A stretch of DNA of 64,000 nt from Aureimonas sp. AU20 (GTDB lineage: Bacteria > Pseudomonadota > Alphaproteobacteria > Rhizobiales > Rhizobiaceae), in contig NZ_CP006368.1 of NCBI RefSeq assembly GCF_001442755.1, positions 1-64,000 of the forward strand. Direction: 5' to 3'. The notes under the pieces are model-generated. The model had not been told where the DNA came from, did not search any database, and saw only the letters and a list, made by a program, of their open reading frames with translations. The first letter of the stretch is position 1. Each line of letters begins with the position of its first letter. Of the stretch, positions 24,531-33,485 are shown in pieces. Position numbers and translations under genes: made by a program.

Positions 24531-24637
24531 GGGCTGAAGCGCCGATCGCTCCAGCAAAGGTGAGTATTTCCGGCTTGTTTTTGCGCGGGCGTGGGGATAG
24601 ACGGCAGCCACAAGCTTTCTCGTCGGGGATCTGTTTC

Positions 24638-25660
24638 GTGCGTCTGTCCGCTCTTTCCACCGCTGCTGTGGCTCTTTCGCTTGGCTTCGGCCTTCTTCCC
24701 GCGCGGGCCGAGCCGACGCAGTACCCGCTGACGATCCAGAATTGCGGCGTCGAGGTGCGCTTCGACAAGGCCCCGGCGCGTACCGTCGCGCTCGGCCAGA
24801 ACAGCGCCGAGATCATGCTGCTGCTCGGCCTGCAGGACCGCGTCGCCGGCACCGCCTTCTGGCCCAGCAAGGTCCTTCCCGAGCTGGCCGAGGCCAACGA
24901 GAAGGTGAAGCGGCTGACGGTCGAGATCCCGACCTTCGAGGCCGTGCTCGCCCAGGAGCCCGACTTCGTCGCCGCCCAGCTGCCCCTCCTGCTCGGCCCC
25001 GAGAGCAAGGTCGCCAGCCGCGAGGACTTCGCCAAGCTCGGCATCAACAGCTACCTGTCGCCGGGCGTGTGCAACACGCGCAAGGACACGGGCGACATCT
25101 ACGGCAGCCGCGCCACGCTCTGGAACATGGATCTTCTCTACCAGGAGATCGACGAGATTTCCCGCATCTTCGACGTGCAGGACAAGGGGCAGGCGCTGAT
25201 CGGCGAGTTCAAGCAGCGCGAGGCGGCGCTGCGCGAGCGGGCCAAGGCACGCGGAGAGAAGCAGTCCTTCCTCTTCTGGTTCTCCAGCCCGTCGCCGTCG
25301 GCCGACGCCTATCTCGCCGGCAAGAACGGCGCGACCGGCTTCATCGCCGACCTGCTCGGCGGTCGCAACGCGGTGGACAACGAGGCGGAATGGCCGACGC
25401 TCGGCTGGGAGGGCATCATCGCCACCAACCCGAACGTCATCGTCGTCGCCGATCTCGACCGCAACCGCTGGGAGCTCGACAAGCCCGCGGCCAAGATCGA
25501 GTTCCTGAAGACCGACCCCGCCGTCAGCCAGCTCGACGCCGTCAAGAACGGGCGCATCGTGGTCATGGACGGGCAGGCGATGAATCCCACGATCCGCACC
25601 ATTCGCGGCGCGGAGCAGATCGAGAAGCAGTTGGAAGAACTCGAGGCGAAGACGAAGTGA
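24638..25660 (+). CDS. BtuF/FecB-type periplasmic binding protein
   Basis: Class III metal-chelate/corrinoid binding protein of 340 residues. A Sec signal peptide spans about 1-25 (ALSTAAVALSLGFGLLPARA). The mature part has the Peripla_BP_2 pattern: KAPARTVALGQNSAEIMLLLGLQDRV near the start and LGGRNAVDNEAEWPTLGWEGIIATNPNVIVV later. GTG at 24638 with GGGGA upstream gives the normal signal; a longer frame from 24509 adds residues before the signal and is unlikely. The permease starts inside its stop (GTGA). The ligand could be a siderophore, haem or corrinoid. No TonB receptor gene is nearby. Confidence 0.85.
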   Translation: MRLSALSTAAVALSLGFGLLPARAEPTQYPLTIQNCGVEVRFDKAPARTVALGQNSAEIMLLLGLQDRVAGTAFWPSKVLPELAEANEKVKRLTVEIPTFEAVLAQEPDFVAAQLPLLLGPESKVASREDFAKLGINSYLSPGVCNTRKDTGDIYGSRATLWNMDLLYQEIDEISRIFDVQDKGQALIGEFKQREAALRERAKARGEKQSFLFWFSSPSPSADAYLAGKNGATGFIADLLGGRNAVDNEAEWPTLGWEGIIATNPNVIVVADLDRNRWELDKPAAKIEFLKTDPAVSQLDAVKNGRIVVMDGQAMNPTIRTIRGAEQIEKQLEELEAKTK

Positions 25661-26697
25661 CGTCTCGCATCGCAAGCTGGAAGGGGCAGGCCGGACTCGG
25701 CCTGCTTTTTGCGCTGTGCCTGGTGCTGACGCTCGTCGCCGTCGCGCTCAGCGTGCGCACGGGCGATCTGCCGATCTCGCCCGAGACGACCTTCTACGCC
25801 GTCACCAATCGCCTGGGCTGGACCAGCGTCGCGCTGAACCGAATCCATGAAAGCGTGGTGATGGATTACCGGCTCAGCCGGGCGCTCGCCGCCGCCTGCT
25901 GCGGCGCGGGGCTGGCGCTGTGCGGCGCGGTGCTCCAGTCCCTCCTGCGCAACGCCTTGGCCGAGCCCTATGTGCTGGGCATCTCGGCCGGCGCCTCCAC
26001 CGGCGCGGTGGCGGTGGTCGTGTTGGGTCTCGGCGCCGGCGCGGTGACGCTGTCCATGGGCGCCTTTGCCGGCGCCTTCGTCGCCTTCGCCTTCGTGGCG
26101 CTCCTGTCCAACGGCACGCGCGGCGGCTCGGATCGCACGATCCTGGCGGGCGTTGCCGCCTCGCAGCTCTTCAACGCGCTCACCTCCTATATCGTCACCA
26201 CGGCAGCCGACGCGCAGCAGGCGCGCGACATCATGTTCTGGCTGCTCGGCAGCTTCGGCGGCGTGCGCTGGCCGGACGTGCAACTCGTTGCCGTCGTGGT
26301 CGCGATCGGCTTTCTCCTGTGCATCGTGCATGCGCGGGTTCTCGACGCCTTCACCTTCGGCGACGACGCGGCCGCCTCGCTCGGCATTCCGGTCGGGCGC
26401 ACGCGGGTTCTCCTCTTCGCCGCGACCGCCCTGATGGCGGCCACCATCGTCAGCATGGTCGGGTCGATCGGCTTCGTCGGCCTCGTCGTGCCCCATGCCG
26501 CGCGCTTCGTAGTCGGGCCGCTTCATGCCCGCATGCTGCCGGCCTGTCTCGTCGCCGGGGCGATCTTCATGGTGCTGGCCGACATCGTCTCGCGCGTGGC
26601 GATCCACCAGCAGGTTCTGCCGATCGGCGTCGTCACGGCGCTGGTGGGCGTGCCCTTCTTCTCCCTCATCCTCTACCGGGCGCGGCGCTTCGCATGA
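25657..26697 (+). CDS. FecCD/BtuC-type ABC permease
   Basis: Inner-membrane permease of 346 residues with about ten helices. Family signatures are YRLSRALAAACCGAGLALCGAVLQSLLRN split by the usual GAxLxxxGxxxQ pattern, EPYVLGISAGAS, and GSIGFVGLVVPHAAR. GTG at 25657 overlaps the binding-protein stop by 4 bases, and the ATPase overlaps its own stop by 4 bases. A terminator-like hairpin with five T residues lies within codons 10-18 (25686-25710). The protein should act as a homodimer with the downstream ATPase. Confidence 0.9.
   Translation: MTSRIASWKGQAGLGLLFALCLVLTLVAVALSVRTGDLPISPETTFYAVTNRLGWTSVALNRIHESVVMDYRLSRALAAACCGAGLALCGAVLQSLLRNALAEPYVLGISAGASTGAVAVVVLGLGAGAVTLSMGAFAGAFVAFAFVALLSNGTRGGSDRTILAGVAASQLFNALTSYIVTTAADAQQARDIMFWLLGSFGGVRWPDVQLVAVVVAIGFLLCIVHARVLDAFTFGDDAAASLGIPVGRTRVLLFAATALMAATIVSMVGSIGFVGLVVPHAARFVVGPLHARMLPACLVAGAIFMVLADIVSRVAIHQQVLPIGVVTALVGVPFFSLILYRARRFA
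25686..25710 (+). terminator. Terminator-like hairpin inside the permease gene
   Basis: Perfect 8-bp arms GCAGGCCG (25686-25693) and CGGCCTGC (25698-25705) with a 4-nt loop are followed by TTTTT (25706-25710). This is a textbook intrinsic terminator, yet it lies 30 bases inside the coding sequence. When translation of the permease start is weak it could cut off most transcripts after the binding-protein gene. Confidence 0.6.
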
Positions 26698-27455
26698 CCA
26701 TCAGGGCCGAGAATCTCGTCTGGAAGGCCGGCAAGACGGTGATCGTCGACGACGTGTCGCTGGAGGCCGAGCCTGGGCGGATGCTCGGCCTGCTCGGGCC
26801 GAACGGCTCGGGCAAGACCTCGCTCCTGCGCATTCTCGCCGGCCTGCGCCGCGCCCATAGCGGGCGGGTGACGCTGGACGGAACCGAAATCGGCGCCCTG
26901 GCGCGCAAGGCGCTGGCGCGGCGCATCGCTTATGTCGAGCAGTCCGCCACCACGACGGCCGACCTCAAGGTGGTGGACGTGGTCAAGCTCGGCCGCATTC
27001 CGCATCGCTCCGCCCTGTCCCCCTGGACGGCGGCGGACGAGGCGGCGGTGGAGACGGCACTTGCCTCGGCCGGCATGAGCGCCAAGCGCGAGGCTTCCTG
27101 GGCGCATCTGTCGGGCGGAGAGCGCCAGCGCGTGCAGATCGCCCGCGCCCTGGCCCAAGCGCCGCGCGAGATCCTTCTGGACGAGCCGACCAACCATCTC
27201 GACGTCGAGCACCAGATCGCGCTGCTGCGCCTCGTTTCGGAGCTGAAGCTCACCAGCATCGTCGCGCTGCACGACCTCAACCACGCAGCCCTGTTCTGCG
27301 ACCGGCTCGTGGTGATGAAGGGCGGCCGCGTCGTGGCGGCCGGTCCGCCCGAAGAGGTGCTGACCGAGGATCTCCTGCGCGAGGTCTTCAACGTGCGCGC
27401 CCATGTCGAGCCCTCGCGCCATCACGGGCGCCCGCACATTCAGTATCTCGTCTGA
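26694..27455 (+). CDS. FecE/BtuD-type ABC ATP-binding protein
   Basis: Import ATPase of 253 residues. Walker A GPNGSGKTS at 35-43, signature LSGGERQRVQIARAL, Walker B ILLDEPTNHLD and switch His in VALHDLNHAA are typical of metal-chelate/corrinoid importers. The start ATG overlaps the permease stop by 4 bases. It completes the BtuF-C-D type importer. The gene for a D-2-hydroxyacid dehydrogenase follows after 128 bases. Confidence 0.92.
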   Translation: MTIRAENLVWKAGKTVIVDDVSLEAEPGRMLGLLGPNGSGKTSLLRILAGLRRAHSGRVTLDGTEIGALARKALARRIAYVEQSATTTADLKVVDVVKLGRIPHRSALSPWTAADEAAVETALASAGMSAKREASWAHLSGGERQRVQIARALAQAPREILLDEPTNHLDVEHQIALLRLVSELKLTSIVALHDLNHAALFCDRLVVMKGGRVVAAGPPEEVLTEDLLREVFNVRAHVEPSRHHGRPHIQYLV

Positions 27456-27583
27456 ACGGCAAGGCCGGTATTTCCCCGCCCGACCCGAGCCCAAGCCTTG
27501 CGTGAGAACAGCCGCGCGCCGTGGCATGATGCCAGCCGGGAGACGGCCTGAGGCCGAATCGCTTCGCAGGGAGAACTGAACTT

Positions 27584-28609
27584 ATGAGCCGAACCGTCGT
27601 CCTCGTGGACCCGCTGCCGCGCACGCTCGATCTCATCATGACGCCGGACATGCGCCGCCGCCTGGAAGCGCTGGGCGAGGTCGTGGTGTCGGAAGACGGC
27701 ACGATGCCGGACGATCAGGTCGAGGCGCTTTTGCCCGACACTGTTCTAATCTTCGGTCAGACGGCGATGCCGCGCGAGCGGCTGGACCGCGCGCCGCGCC
27801 TCAAGGCGATCGTCAATGTCGAAACCAACTTTCTGCCCAATATCGACTATCAGGCCTGCACCGAGCGCGGCATTCCCGTCCTGACGCCGGCTTCCGCCTT
27901 TGCCGCGCCGGTGGCGGAAGCCGCGCTCGGCATGGCTCTGGATCTGGCGCGCGGCATCACCGCCGCCGACCGCGCCTTTCGTGCCGGCGAGGAAGTCTAT
28001 GGTCTGGCCGGCAACGAGGCGACGTTCCGCTTTGCCGGGGCCAGCGTCGGGATCATCGGCCTCGGCGATCTCGGCCGAAACCTGCGCGAGCTGATCCGCC
28101 CCTTCCGCAACGAGGTGCGCGTCTTCGACCCCTGGCTGCCGGCGGCCGCGATCGAACGCTTGGACTGCCGCCCGTCCGACCTGGACGAATTGCTGCGCAC
28201 GTCCCAGGTCGTCTTCGTCTTTGCCAGCGTCACGGCGGAGAACGAGCATTTCATCGGCGCGCGCGAATTCGCACTGATGCCACGCGGCGCGGCGTTCCTG
28301 CTCATGAGCCGAGCGGCGGTGGTGGATTTTCCCGCCATGCTGGACGCCGTGCGCTCAGGCCATATCCGCGCCGCCACCGATGTCTTCCCGGTCGAGCCGG
28401 TGCCGACAGATGATCCCTTGCGTCAGATTCCGGGCCTTCTCCTTTCGGCTCATCGCACCGGCGGCACGCGCGACGCCTTTTTCGAGATCGGCGCCATGGC
28501 CGTGGCCGATGCCGAACTGATCATGCGGGGCCTGCCGCCGCAGCTTTGCCGGCGCGCCGACCCGGCCACCGCCGCGCGCCTGCGCTCCAAGCCGGTGGAC
28601 CTGTCCTGA
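27584..28609 (+). CDS. D-isomer-specific 2-hydroxyacid dehydrogenase
   Basis: NAD(P)-dependent dehydrogenase of 341 residues. The nucleotide-binding GLGDLGR motif is near 156-162. Catalytic residues of the family are recognisable: Arg in SRAAVVDF, Glu in FPVEPVPTDD, and His in LSAHRTGG. GGGAG lies about nine bases before the ATG. The substrate (2-hydroxy acid such as glycerate, phosphoglycerate or a sugar acid) cannot be told. It ends 4 bases from the convergent LacI regulator gene and follows the metal-type importer. A link to either neighbour is not established. Confidence 0.85.
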   Translation: MSRTVVLVDPLPRTLDLIMTPDMRRRLEALGEVVVSEDGTMPDDQVEALLPDTVLIFGQTAMPRERLDRAPRLKAIVNVETNFLPNIDYQACTERGIPVLTPASAFAAPVAEAALGMALDLARGITAADRAFRAGEEVYGLAGNEATFRFAGASVGIIGLGDLGRNLRELIRPFRNEVRVFDPWLPAAAIERLDCRPSDLDELLRTSQVVFVFASVTAENEHFIGAREFALMPRGAAFLLMSRAAVVDFPAMLDAVRSGHIRAATDVFPVEPVPTDDPLRQIPGLLLSAHRTGGTRDAFFEIGAMAVADAELIMRGLPPQLCRRADPATAARLRSKPVDLS

Positions 28610-28613
28610 CGGT

Positions 28614-29681
28614 CTAATCGGCCGGCGCGGCCACGGATTCGCGCTCGATCAGCTCGGAGGGAAGCACCAGTCGCTCCGCCTCAGCGCGCCCCGCGATGCG
28701 CTCGGCCAGCATGCGCATCGCCTGCGAGCCCAGCGCGTGCGAGGGCTGGGCGAGCACGGTGACGGTGGGCGAGGCCGCGCTCATCCAGCCCGCGTCGTCG
28801 AAGGTGACGAGCGAGAGATCGCCCGGAATGCGAAGGCCCAGCGCCTTGGCCGTGCGCAGCACCTCGATCGCGATCACGCTGTCGGAGGCAAGGATCGCGC
28901 TCGGCGGCTGGGGCTCCCGGAGAAGCTCCGACAGCACCTCGCGCGCCGCCGCGCGCGACGAGGCGCCGAAGCGCAGGAAGCGCGCGGGGTCTGGCAGAGC
29001 CGCCGCCTCGGCCTCGGCCAGGAATCCCTCGATGCGCTGGCGCACGGTCGTCAGGCCGATCGTCTCAACGCCCGCAAAGCGCGGCCCCGGCAGGTGGCTC
29101 GCCGTGACATAGGCGATGCGGCGATGCCCCTTGGCGACGAGAAGGCGCATGGCGCGCCGGGCGGCGTCGCGATGGTCGGCGATGGCGGCGTCGAGATCGA
29201 GCCCGTCCGCCTCCCGGTCCACCAGCACCAGGGGCAGGCCGAGCGACAGCGCGTCGGTGAGATGCGCCTTGTCGCGCGAGGAGGCGGGCGCCACGATCAG
29301 CCCGTCCACCCGCTTGTTCACCAGCATGGAAACGGCGTCCTGTTCCTCGGCCACGTCCTCGCCCGAGTTGGACAGGAGGACGCCGAAGCCCCGCGCCTTG
29401 GCCTCGTCGGAAATGCCGCGCACCACCGAGCCGAAGAACGGGTTCTCGATATCGCCGACCACGACGCCGATCGTGCCCGAGCGCCCCGTCGCCATGGTGC
29501 GCGCCAGCTCGTTCGGCCGGTAGTCCAGCCGCTCGGCGGCGGCCAGGATCGCCGCGCGGCGCTCAAAGCTCACGGTTCCGTAGCCGCCCAGCACGCGGGC
29601 GGCGGTGGCCTTCGAAACCCCGGCCGCGCGAGCGACGTCGGCAACGGTGGCGGACTTTCGAGGCGGACGGGGGAGGGTCAT
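28614..29681 (-). CDS. LacI-family transcriptional regulator
   Basis: A 355-residue repressor: N-terminal LacI HTH at about 12-33 (TVADVARAAGVSKATAARVL), hinge helix with YRPNELARTMATGRSGTIGV, then a periplasmic-binding-protein-like ligand domain. ATG at 29681 is chosen; a TTG at 29696 would add five residues. It is divergent from the operon starting at 29954. A perfect palindrome GAGACCGGTCTC lies between them at 29759-29770. It is therefore the probable local repressor of that uptake/oxidation operon. Confidence 0.88.
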   Translation of the reverse strand: MTLPRPPRKSATVADVARAAGVSKATAARVLGGYGTVSFERRAAILAAAERLDYRPNELARTMATGRSGTIGVVVGDIENPFFGSVVRGISDEAKARGFGVLLSNSGEDVAEEQDAVSMLVNKRVDGLIVAPASSRDKAHLTDALSLGLPLVLVDREADGLDLDAAIADHRDAARRAMRLLVAKGHRRIAYVTASHLPGPRFAGVETIGLTTVRQRIEGFLAEAEAAALPDPARFLRFGASSRAAAREVLSELLREPQPPSAILASDSVIAIEVLRTAKALGLRIPGDLSLVTFDDAGWMSAASPTVTVLAQPSHALGSQAMRMLAERIAGRAEAERLVLPSELIERESVAAPAD

Positions 29682-29758
29682 TCCTGAGGCGTACAAACCA
29701 TGGGCAATCTCGTCAATGGCATAAAAATTTCACAAAGAGACGGGTTTCCTCTTGCGAA

Positions 29759-29770
29759 GAGACCGGTCTC
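29759..29770. promoter_or_regulatory. Candidate LacI-family operator
   Basis: GAGACCGGTCTC is a perfect 12-bp palindrome with the central CG expected for LacI-family operators. It lies 78 bases from the repressor start and 183 bases from the binding-protein start, in the only shared control region. Confidence 0.5.
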
Positions 29771-29953
29771 ACGCTCTAATTTCCTCAATCTGGCCCGATG
29801 GGTCCGAGGCACAGCCGACCGACAGGTCCCGCCACCGCCGGAGCGCGGACGGGCAGATCGGGTTCTTGAAATTTCACCGTTGCCAGTTCGAGGGCGGCTT
29901 CCCCAGCCCTCGCCGATCCCGCGCGCCTTCGCGCCAGACCAGGAGACGACGTG

Positions 29954-30784
29954 ATGACTCCCTTCAAAGGCGCCTTCAGCCGCCGCACCCTTCTGTCGAC
30001 CGCCCTTGTCGGTCTCGCCCTGGTGACGGGCGGCCTGTCCCCCGCCTTCGCGCAGGACAATCCGCTCGGCCTCATCGAGCCCGGCACGATCAGCGTCGGC
30101 ACGATGGGCGACGCCAAGCCCTACACGTTCACCAATTCCAACGGCGAGTTCACCGGCTTCGACATCGAGCTCTTCCTCGACGTCGCCCGTCGCATGGGCT
30201 TCGATAAGAGCCATGTCCTGTTCACCGGCCAGGAATTCTCCGCCCTCATGCCCTCGGTCGCCAACGGGCGCTTCGACGTCGCGGTGGCCGCGATCGGCAC
30301 GACCGAGGCGCGCAAGAAGAATGTCGACTTCTCCGACGGCTATCTCGCCGGCTATCTCAGCGTCGTGACCTCCGAGCCGGCGATCAAGTCGGCCGACGAT
30401 CTCGCCGGCAAGCGGCTCGGCGTCGTGCAGGGCACGCTGCAGGAAATCTACGCCGAGAAGAACTTCACCAAGGCCGACATCGTGAAGTTCCCCGACAACA
30501 ACTCGGCGATCTCCGGCCTCAACAGCGGCTCGATCGACGCGCATTTCCTCGATTACGAGGCGGCCAAGCAGTATACCGAGCAGTTCAAGGGCCTCACCAT
30601 CGCGGCCAACATTCCCTCCTTCGACGCCCCGGCCGGTTTCGTTGTCGCCAAGGGCAAGGACGCCTTCCGCACGGCGCTGAACAAGAGCCTGCACGAGGCC
30701 ATGCAGGACGGCACCTGGAAGACGCTTTACGAGAAGTGGTTCCCCGGCTCGCCCATGCCCGCGGAATATCTCCCCAAGCCCTGA
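29954..30784 (+). CDS. Amino-acid-type ABC substrate-binding protein (family 3)
   Basis: Periplasmic binding protein of 276 residues. A signal peptide spans about 1-32 ([18 protein letters not shown], cleavage after AFA). The SBP_bac_3 pattern is clear: [16 protein letters not shown], then [18 protein letters not shown], later [14 protein letters not shown] and a C-terminal [19 protein letters not shown] lies nine bases before the ATG; an adjacent GTG at 29951 is an alternative. The family binds polar amino acids, opines and related amines. It heads the LacI-controlled operon. Confidence 0.9.
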   Translation: MTPFKGAFSRRTLLSTALVGLALVTGGLSPAFAQDNPLGLIEPGTISVGTMGDAKPYTFTNSNGEFTGFDIELFLDVARRMGFDKSHVLFTGQEFSALMPSVANGRFDVAVAAIGTTEARKKNVDFSDGYLAGYLSVVTSEPAIKSADDLAGKRLGVVQGTLQEIYAEKNFTKADIVKFPDNNSAISGLNSGSIDAHFLDYEAAKQYTEQFKGLTIAANIPSFDAPAGFVVAKGKDAFRTALNKSLHEAMQDGTWKTLYEKWFPGSPMPAEYLPKP

Positions 30785-30792
30785 CGCCTCCC

Positions 30793-30823
30793 CCGGCCGG
30801 GCGCCTCGCGGCGGCTCGGCCGG
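30793..30823 (+). repeat. GC-rich hairpin between binding-protein and transporter genes
   Basis: Arms CCGGCCG (30793-30799) and CGGCCGG (30817-30823) with a 17-nt loop follow the binding-protein stop. Without a T run it probably stabilises the upstream mRNA against 3' decay, a common arrangement giving more binding protein than membrane components. Confidence 0.35.
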
Positions 30824-30888
30824 ACCCATTCCACGGCCGGCATCGCGCGGGACCTTAAGCCTCGCGCCCCTGAAGGATCGGACCCCGC

Positions 30889-32403
30889 ATGTCCTGGTAC
30901 GAAATCCTCAAGCGCAGCTTCTTCGACTGGGAGGCCATGGCGGCCGTCCTGCCGAACATGCTGATGGTGGGGTTGAAGAACACGCTGATCCTGGCGGCGG
31001 CCTCCACGGTTCTCGGCATCGCGATCGGCATGTTGCTCGCGGTCATGGGCATTTCGCGCTCCGCCTGGCTGCGCGTGCCGGCCCGCGTCTACACCGACAT
31101 CTTTCGCGGCCTGCCGGCGATCGTCACGATCCTTCTGATCGGACAGGGTTTCGCCCGCATCGGTCGCGAGCTTTTCGGCCCCTCGCCCTATCCGCTCGGC
31201 ATCCTGGCGCTGAGCCTCATCGCCGGCGCCTATATCGGCGAGATCTTCCGCTCGGGCATCCAGAGCGTCGATCGCGGTCAGCTGGAGGCGACGCGGGCGC
31301 TCGGCATGACATACCCTAAGGGCATGCGCCTCATCGTCATCCCGCAAGGGGTGCGGCGCGTCCTGCCGGCGCTGGTCAACCAGTTCATCGGCAATATCAA
31401 GGATTCCAGCCTCGTCTACTTCCTTGGCCTCATGGCGTCCGAGCGCGAGCTGTTTCGCGTCGGGCAGGACCAGGCCGTGGTCTCGGGCAATCTATCGCCG
31501 CTCATGCTCGCTGGCGTCTTCTATCTCTTGATCACCGTTCCGCTGACCCATCTCGTCAACACCATCGACAAGCGCCTTCGCACCGGCCACCGCCCCGCCG
31601 CGCCGACCTCGGGCCTCCAGGAGGTCGAGGAGGAAGAGGCTGCGACCGCCAAGGCGAGCGAGACCCGGCCGCGTCTCAAGGGCGCCAGCCTCGACGTCGT
31701 CGATCTCGACATGAGCTACGGCAATTATCAGGTGTTGCGGCAGGTCGCGCTGTCGGCGCCGGCGGGCTCGATCACCTGCGTCATCGGCCCGTCCGGCTCG
31801 GGCAAGTCGACGCTGCTACGCTGTCTCAACCGGCTGGCCGAGCCGCAGGGCGGCGACATCCGGCTGGACGGGGCAAGCATCCTGCCGGTCAAGCCCGACG
31901 CGCTGCGCCGCCGGGTCGGCATGGTGTTCCAGCACTTCAACCTGTTTCCCGACCACACCGCGCTCGGCAACGTGATGCTCTCGCTGGAGAAGGTGAAGGG
32001 CTTGTCGCGATCCGAAGCCCGGCGCATCGCCGAGGCGCGGCTGGCGGAAGTGGGCCTTGCCGCCCGCATGGACCACCGCCCTGCCGACCTCTCCGGCGGC
32101 CAGCAGCAGCGCGTCGCCATCGCCCGCGCCCTGGCGCTGGAGCCCGAGCTGATGCTGTTCGACGAGGTGACGAGCGCGCTCGATCCCGAACTCGTCAAGG
32201 GCATCCTCAAGCTCATGGCCAATCTCGGCCAAAGCGGCATGACCATGGTCGTGGTCACGCACGAGATGAACTTCGCCCGGCGCGTCGCCACTCAGGTCGT
32301 CTTCATGGACGAGGGCCGCGTCGTCGAGCACGGCCCGCCCGAGGCGATCTTCGGCAATCCGCAGAGCCCCCGCCTCAAGCGCTTCCTGTCGGAAGTCCTG
32401 TGA
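30889..32403 (+). CDS. Fused amino-acid ABC permease and ATP-binding protein
   Basis: One 504-residue chain joins two usually separate subunits. Residues about 1-230 are a HisM/GlnP-type permease (EAA loop in EATRALGMTYPKGMRLIVIPQG; several membrane helices). A charged linker (about 235-262, EVEEEEAATAKASE) follows. Residues about 265-504 are a GlnQ-type ATPase with Walker A GPSGSGKST (300-308), Q-loop VFQHFNLFPDH, signature [14 protein letters not shown], Walker B LMLFDEVTSALD and switch VTHEMNFA. All motifs are intact, so a homodimer would supply two channels and two ATPases. No stop or frameshift lies between the halves. Confidence 0.9.
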   Translation: MSWYEILKRSFFDWEAMAAVLPNMLMVGLKNTLILAAASTVLGIAIGMLLAVMGISRSAWLRVPARVYTDIFRGLPAIVTILLIGQGFARIGRELFGPSPYPLGILALSLIAGAYIGEIFRSGIQSVDRGQLEATRALGMTYPKGMRLIVIPQGVRRVLPALVNQFIGNIKDSSLVYFLGLMASERELFRVGQDQAVVSGNLSPLMLAGVFYLLITVPLTHLVNTIDKRLRTGHRPAAPTSGLQEVEEEEAATAKASETRPRLKGASLDVVDLDMSYGNYQVLRQVALSAPAGSITCVIGPSGSGKSTLLRCLNRLAEPQGGDIRLDGASILPVKPDALRRRVGMVFQHFNLFPDHTALGNVMLSLEKVKGLSRSEARRIAEARLAEVGLAARMDHRPADLSGGQQQRVAIARALALEPELMLFDEVTSALDPELVKGILKLMANLGQSGMTMVVVTHEMNFARRVATQVVFMDEGRVVEHGPPEAIFGNPQSPRLKRFLSEVL

Positions 32404-32426
32404 GCCTGCCAGCGCAAGGAAAACCT

Positions 32427-33434
32427 ATGTCCTCCAAGGTAAAATGGGGCGTTCTCTCCACCGCGCAGATCGGGCTGAACGCCGTGATCCCCGCCATCCA
32501 GGGGAGTGCCCTGTCGGAAGTGGCCGCCATCGCCTCGCGCGCCGAGGCCACGGCCAGGCAAGCCGCCGAGGCCGCCGGCATTCCGAAGGCCTACGGCTCC
32601 TACGAGGCGCTGCTCGCCGACCCCGCGATCGAGGCGATCTACAATCCGCTGCCCAATCATCTCCACGTGCCCTGGACGATCCGGGCGCTGGAAGCGGGTA
32701 AGCATGTCCTCTGCGAAAAGCCCATCGCGCTCACCGCCGAGGAGGCCGAGACCTTACAGGCCGTCTCGGCGCGCACCGGCCGGCTGGTGGCGGAGGCCTT
32801 CATGGTGCGCCATCACCCGCAATGGCGCCTGGCGCGCGAGATCGCGGCGAGCGGGCGGATAGGCGAGGCGCGCGCCCTGCAGACGATCTTCTCCTATTAT
32901 CTCACCGACCCCGCCAACATCCGCAACCAGGCCGCCATCGGCGGCGGCGGGCTCTACGATGTCGGCTGCTACGCTGTCGCCACGGCCCGATACATTTTCG
33001 GGGCCGAGCCCGAGCGGGTCGTCAGCGCCTTCGACACGGACCCCGCTCTCGGCACAGACCGGATGATGTCGGGCCTCGCCGAGTTCCCCGGACACCGCCA
33101 TCTCGGTTTCACCTGCGCCACGCAGCTCGGCCTTCGCCAGAGCGTCGAGATTCTGGGCACGAAGGGGCGCATCGCGATCGACATTCCCTTCAACGCGCCG
33201 GCGGGCCGGCCCGTCACCATCGCGGTGGACGACGGGCGCGATCTGGAAGGCGGCGGGCGCGAGGTGATCGAGATCCCGCCCTGCGACCAGTACGGGCTGC
33301 AGGCCGACGCCTTTTCGCGCGCCATCCGTTCGGGCGAGGCGCCGGAATGGGGCCTCGACGACGCGGTTCTCAACATGCGCGTGCTCGACGCCTTCTTCCG
33401 CTCCGGCCGCTCCGGCCAGTGGGAAGCGCCCTGA
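32427..33434 (+). CDS. Gfo/Idh/MocA-family oxidoreductase
   Basis: NAD(P)-dependent dehydrogenase of 335 residues. The Rossmann region is at about 5-40 (VKWGVLSTAQIGLNAVIPA), and the family EKP motif at 97-99 (CEKPIALT). The C-terminal half is the Gfo/Idh/MocA substrate domain. ATG at 32427 follows AAGGA by eight bases. It lies 23 bases after the fused transporter gene and before a DAO-type flavoenzyme. Enzymes of this family oxidise or reduce sugars, inositols and, in MocA, rhizopine. The substrate is unknown. Confidence 0.88.
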   Translation: MSSKVKWGVLSTAQIGLNAVIPAIQGSALSEVAAIASRAEATARQAAEAAGIPKAYGSYEALLADPAIEAIYNPLPNHLHVPWTIRALEAGKHVLCEKPIALTAEEAETLQAVSARTGRLVAEAFMVRHHPQWRLAREIAASGRIGEARALQTIFSYYLTDPANIRNQAAIGGGGLYDVGCYAVATARYIFGAEPERVVSAFDTDPALGTDRMMSGLAEFPGHRHLGFTCATQLGLRQSVEILGTKGRIAIDIPFNAPAGRPVTIAVDDGRDLEGGGREVIEIPPCDQYGLQADAFSRAIRSGEAPEWGLDDAVLNMRVLDAFFRSGRSGQWEAP

Positions 33435-33485
33435 CGCCCGGCGCCTTTCCCTCCCTTTCCCGATCCGAGACAGAAAGACAGACCC

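Noticed and set aside
24383-24637. Cobalamin riboswitch before the BtuF-like gene
   Set aside because: No B12-box or the conserved core pattern could be found; only the two competing hairpins were seen.
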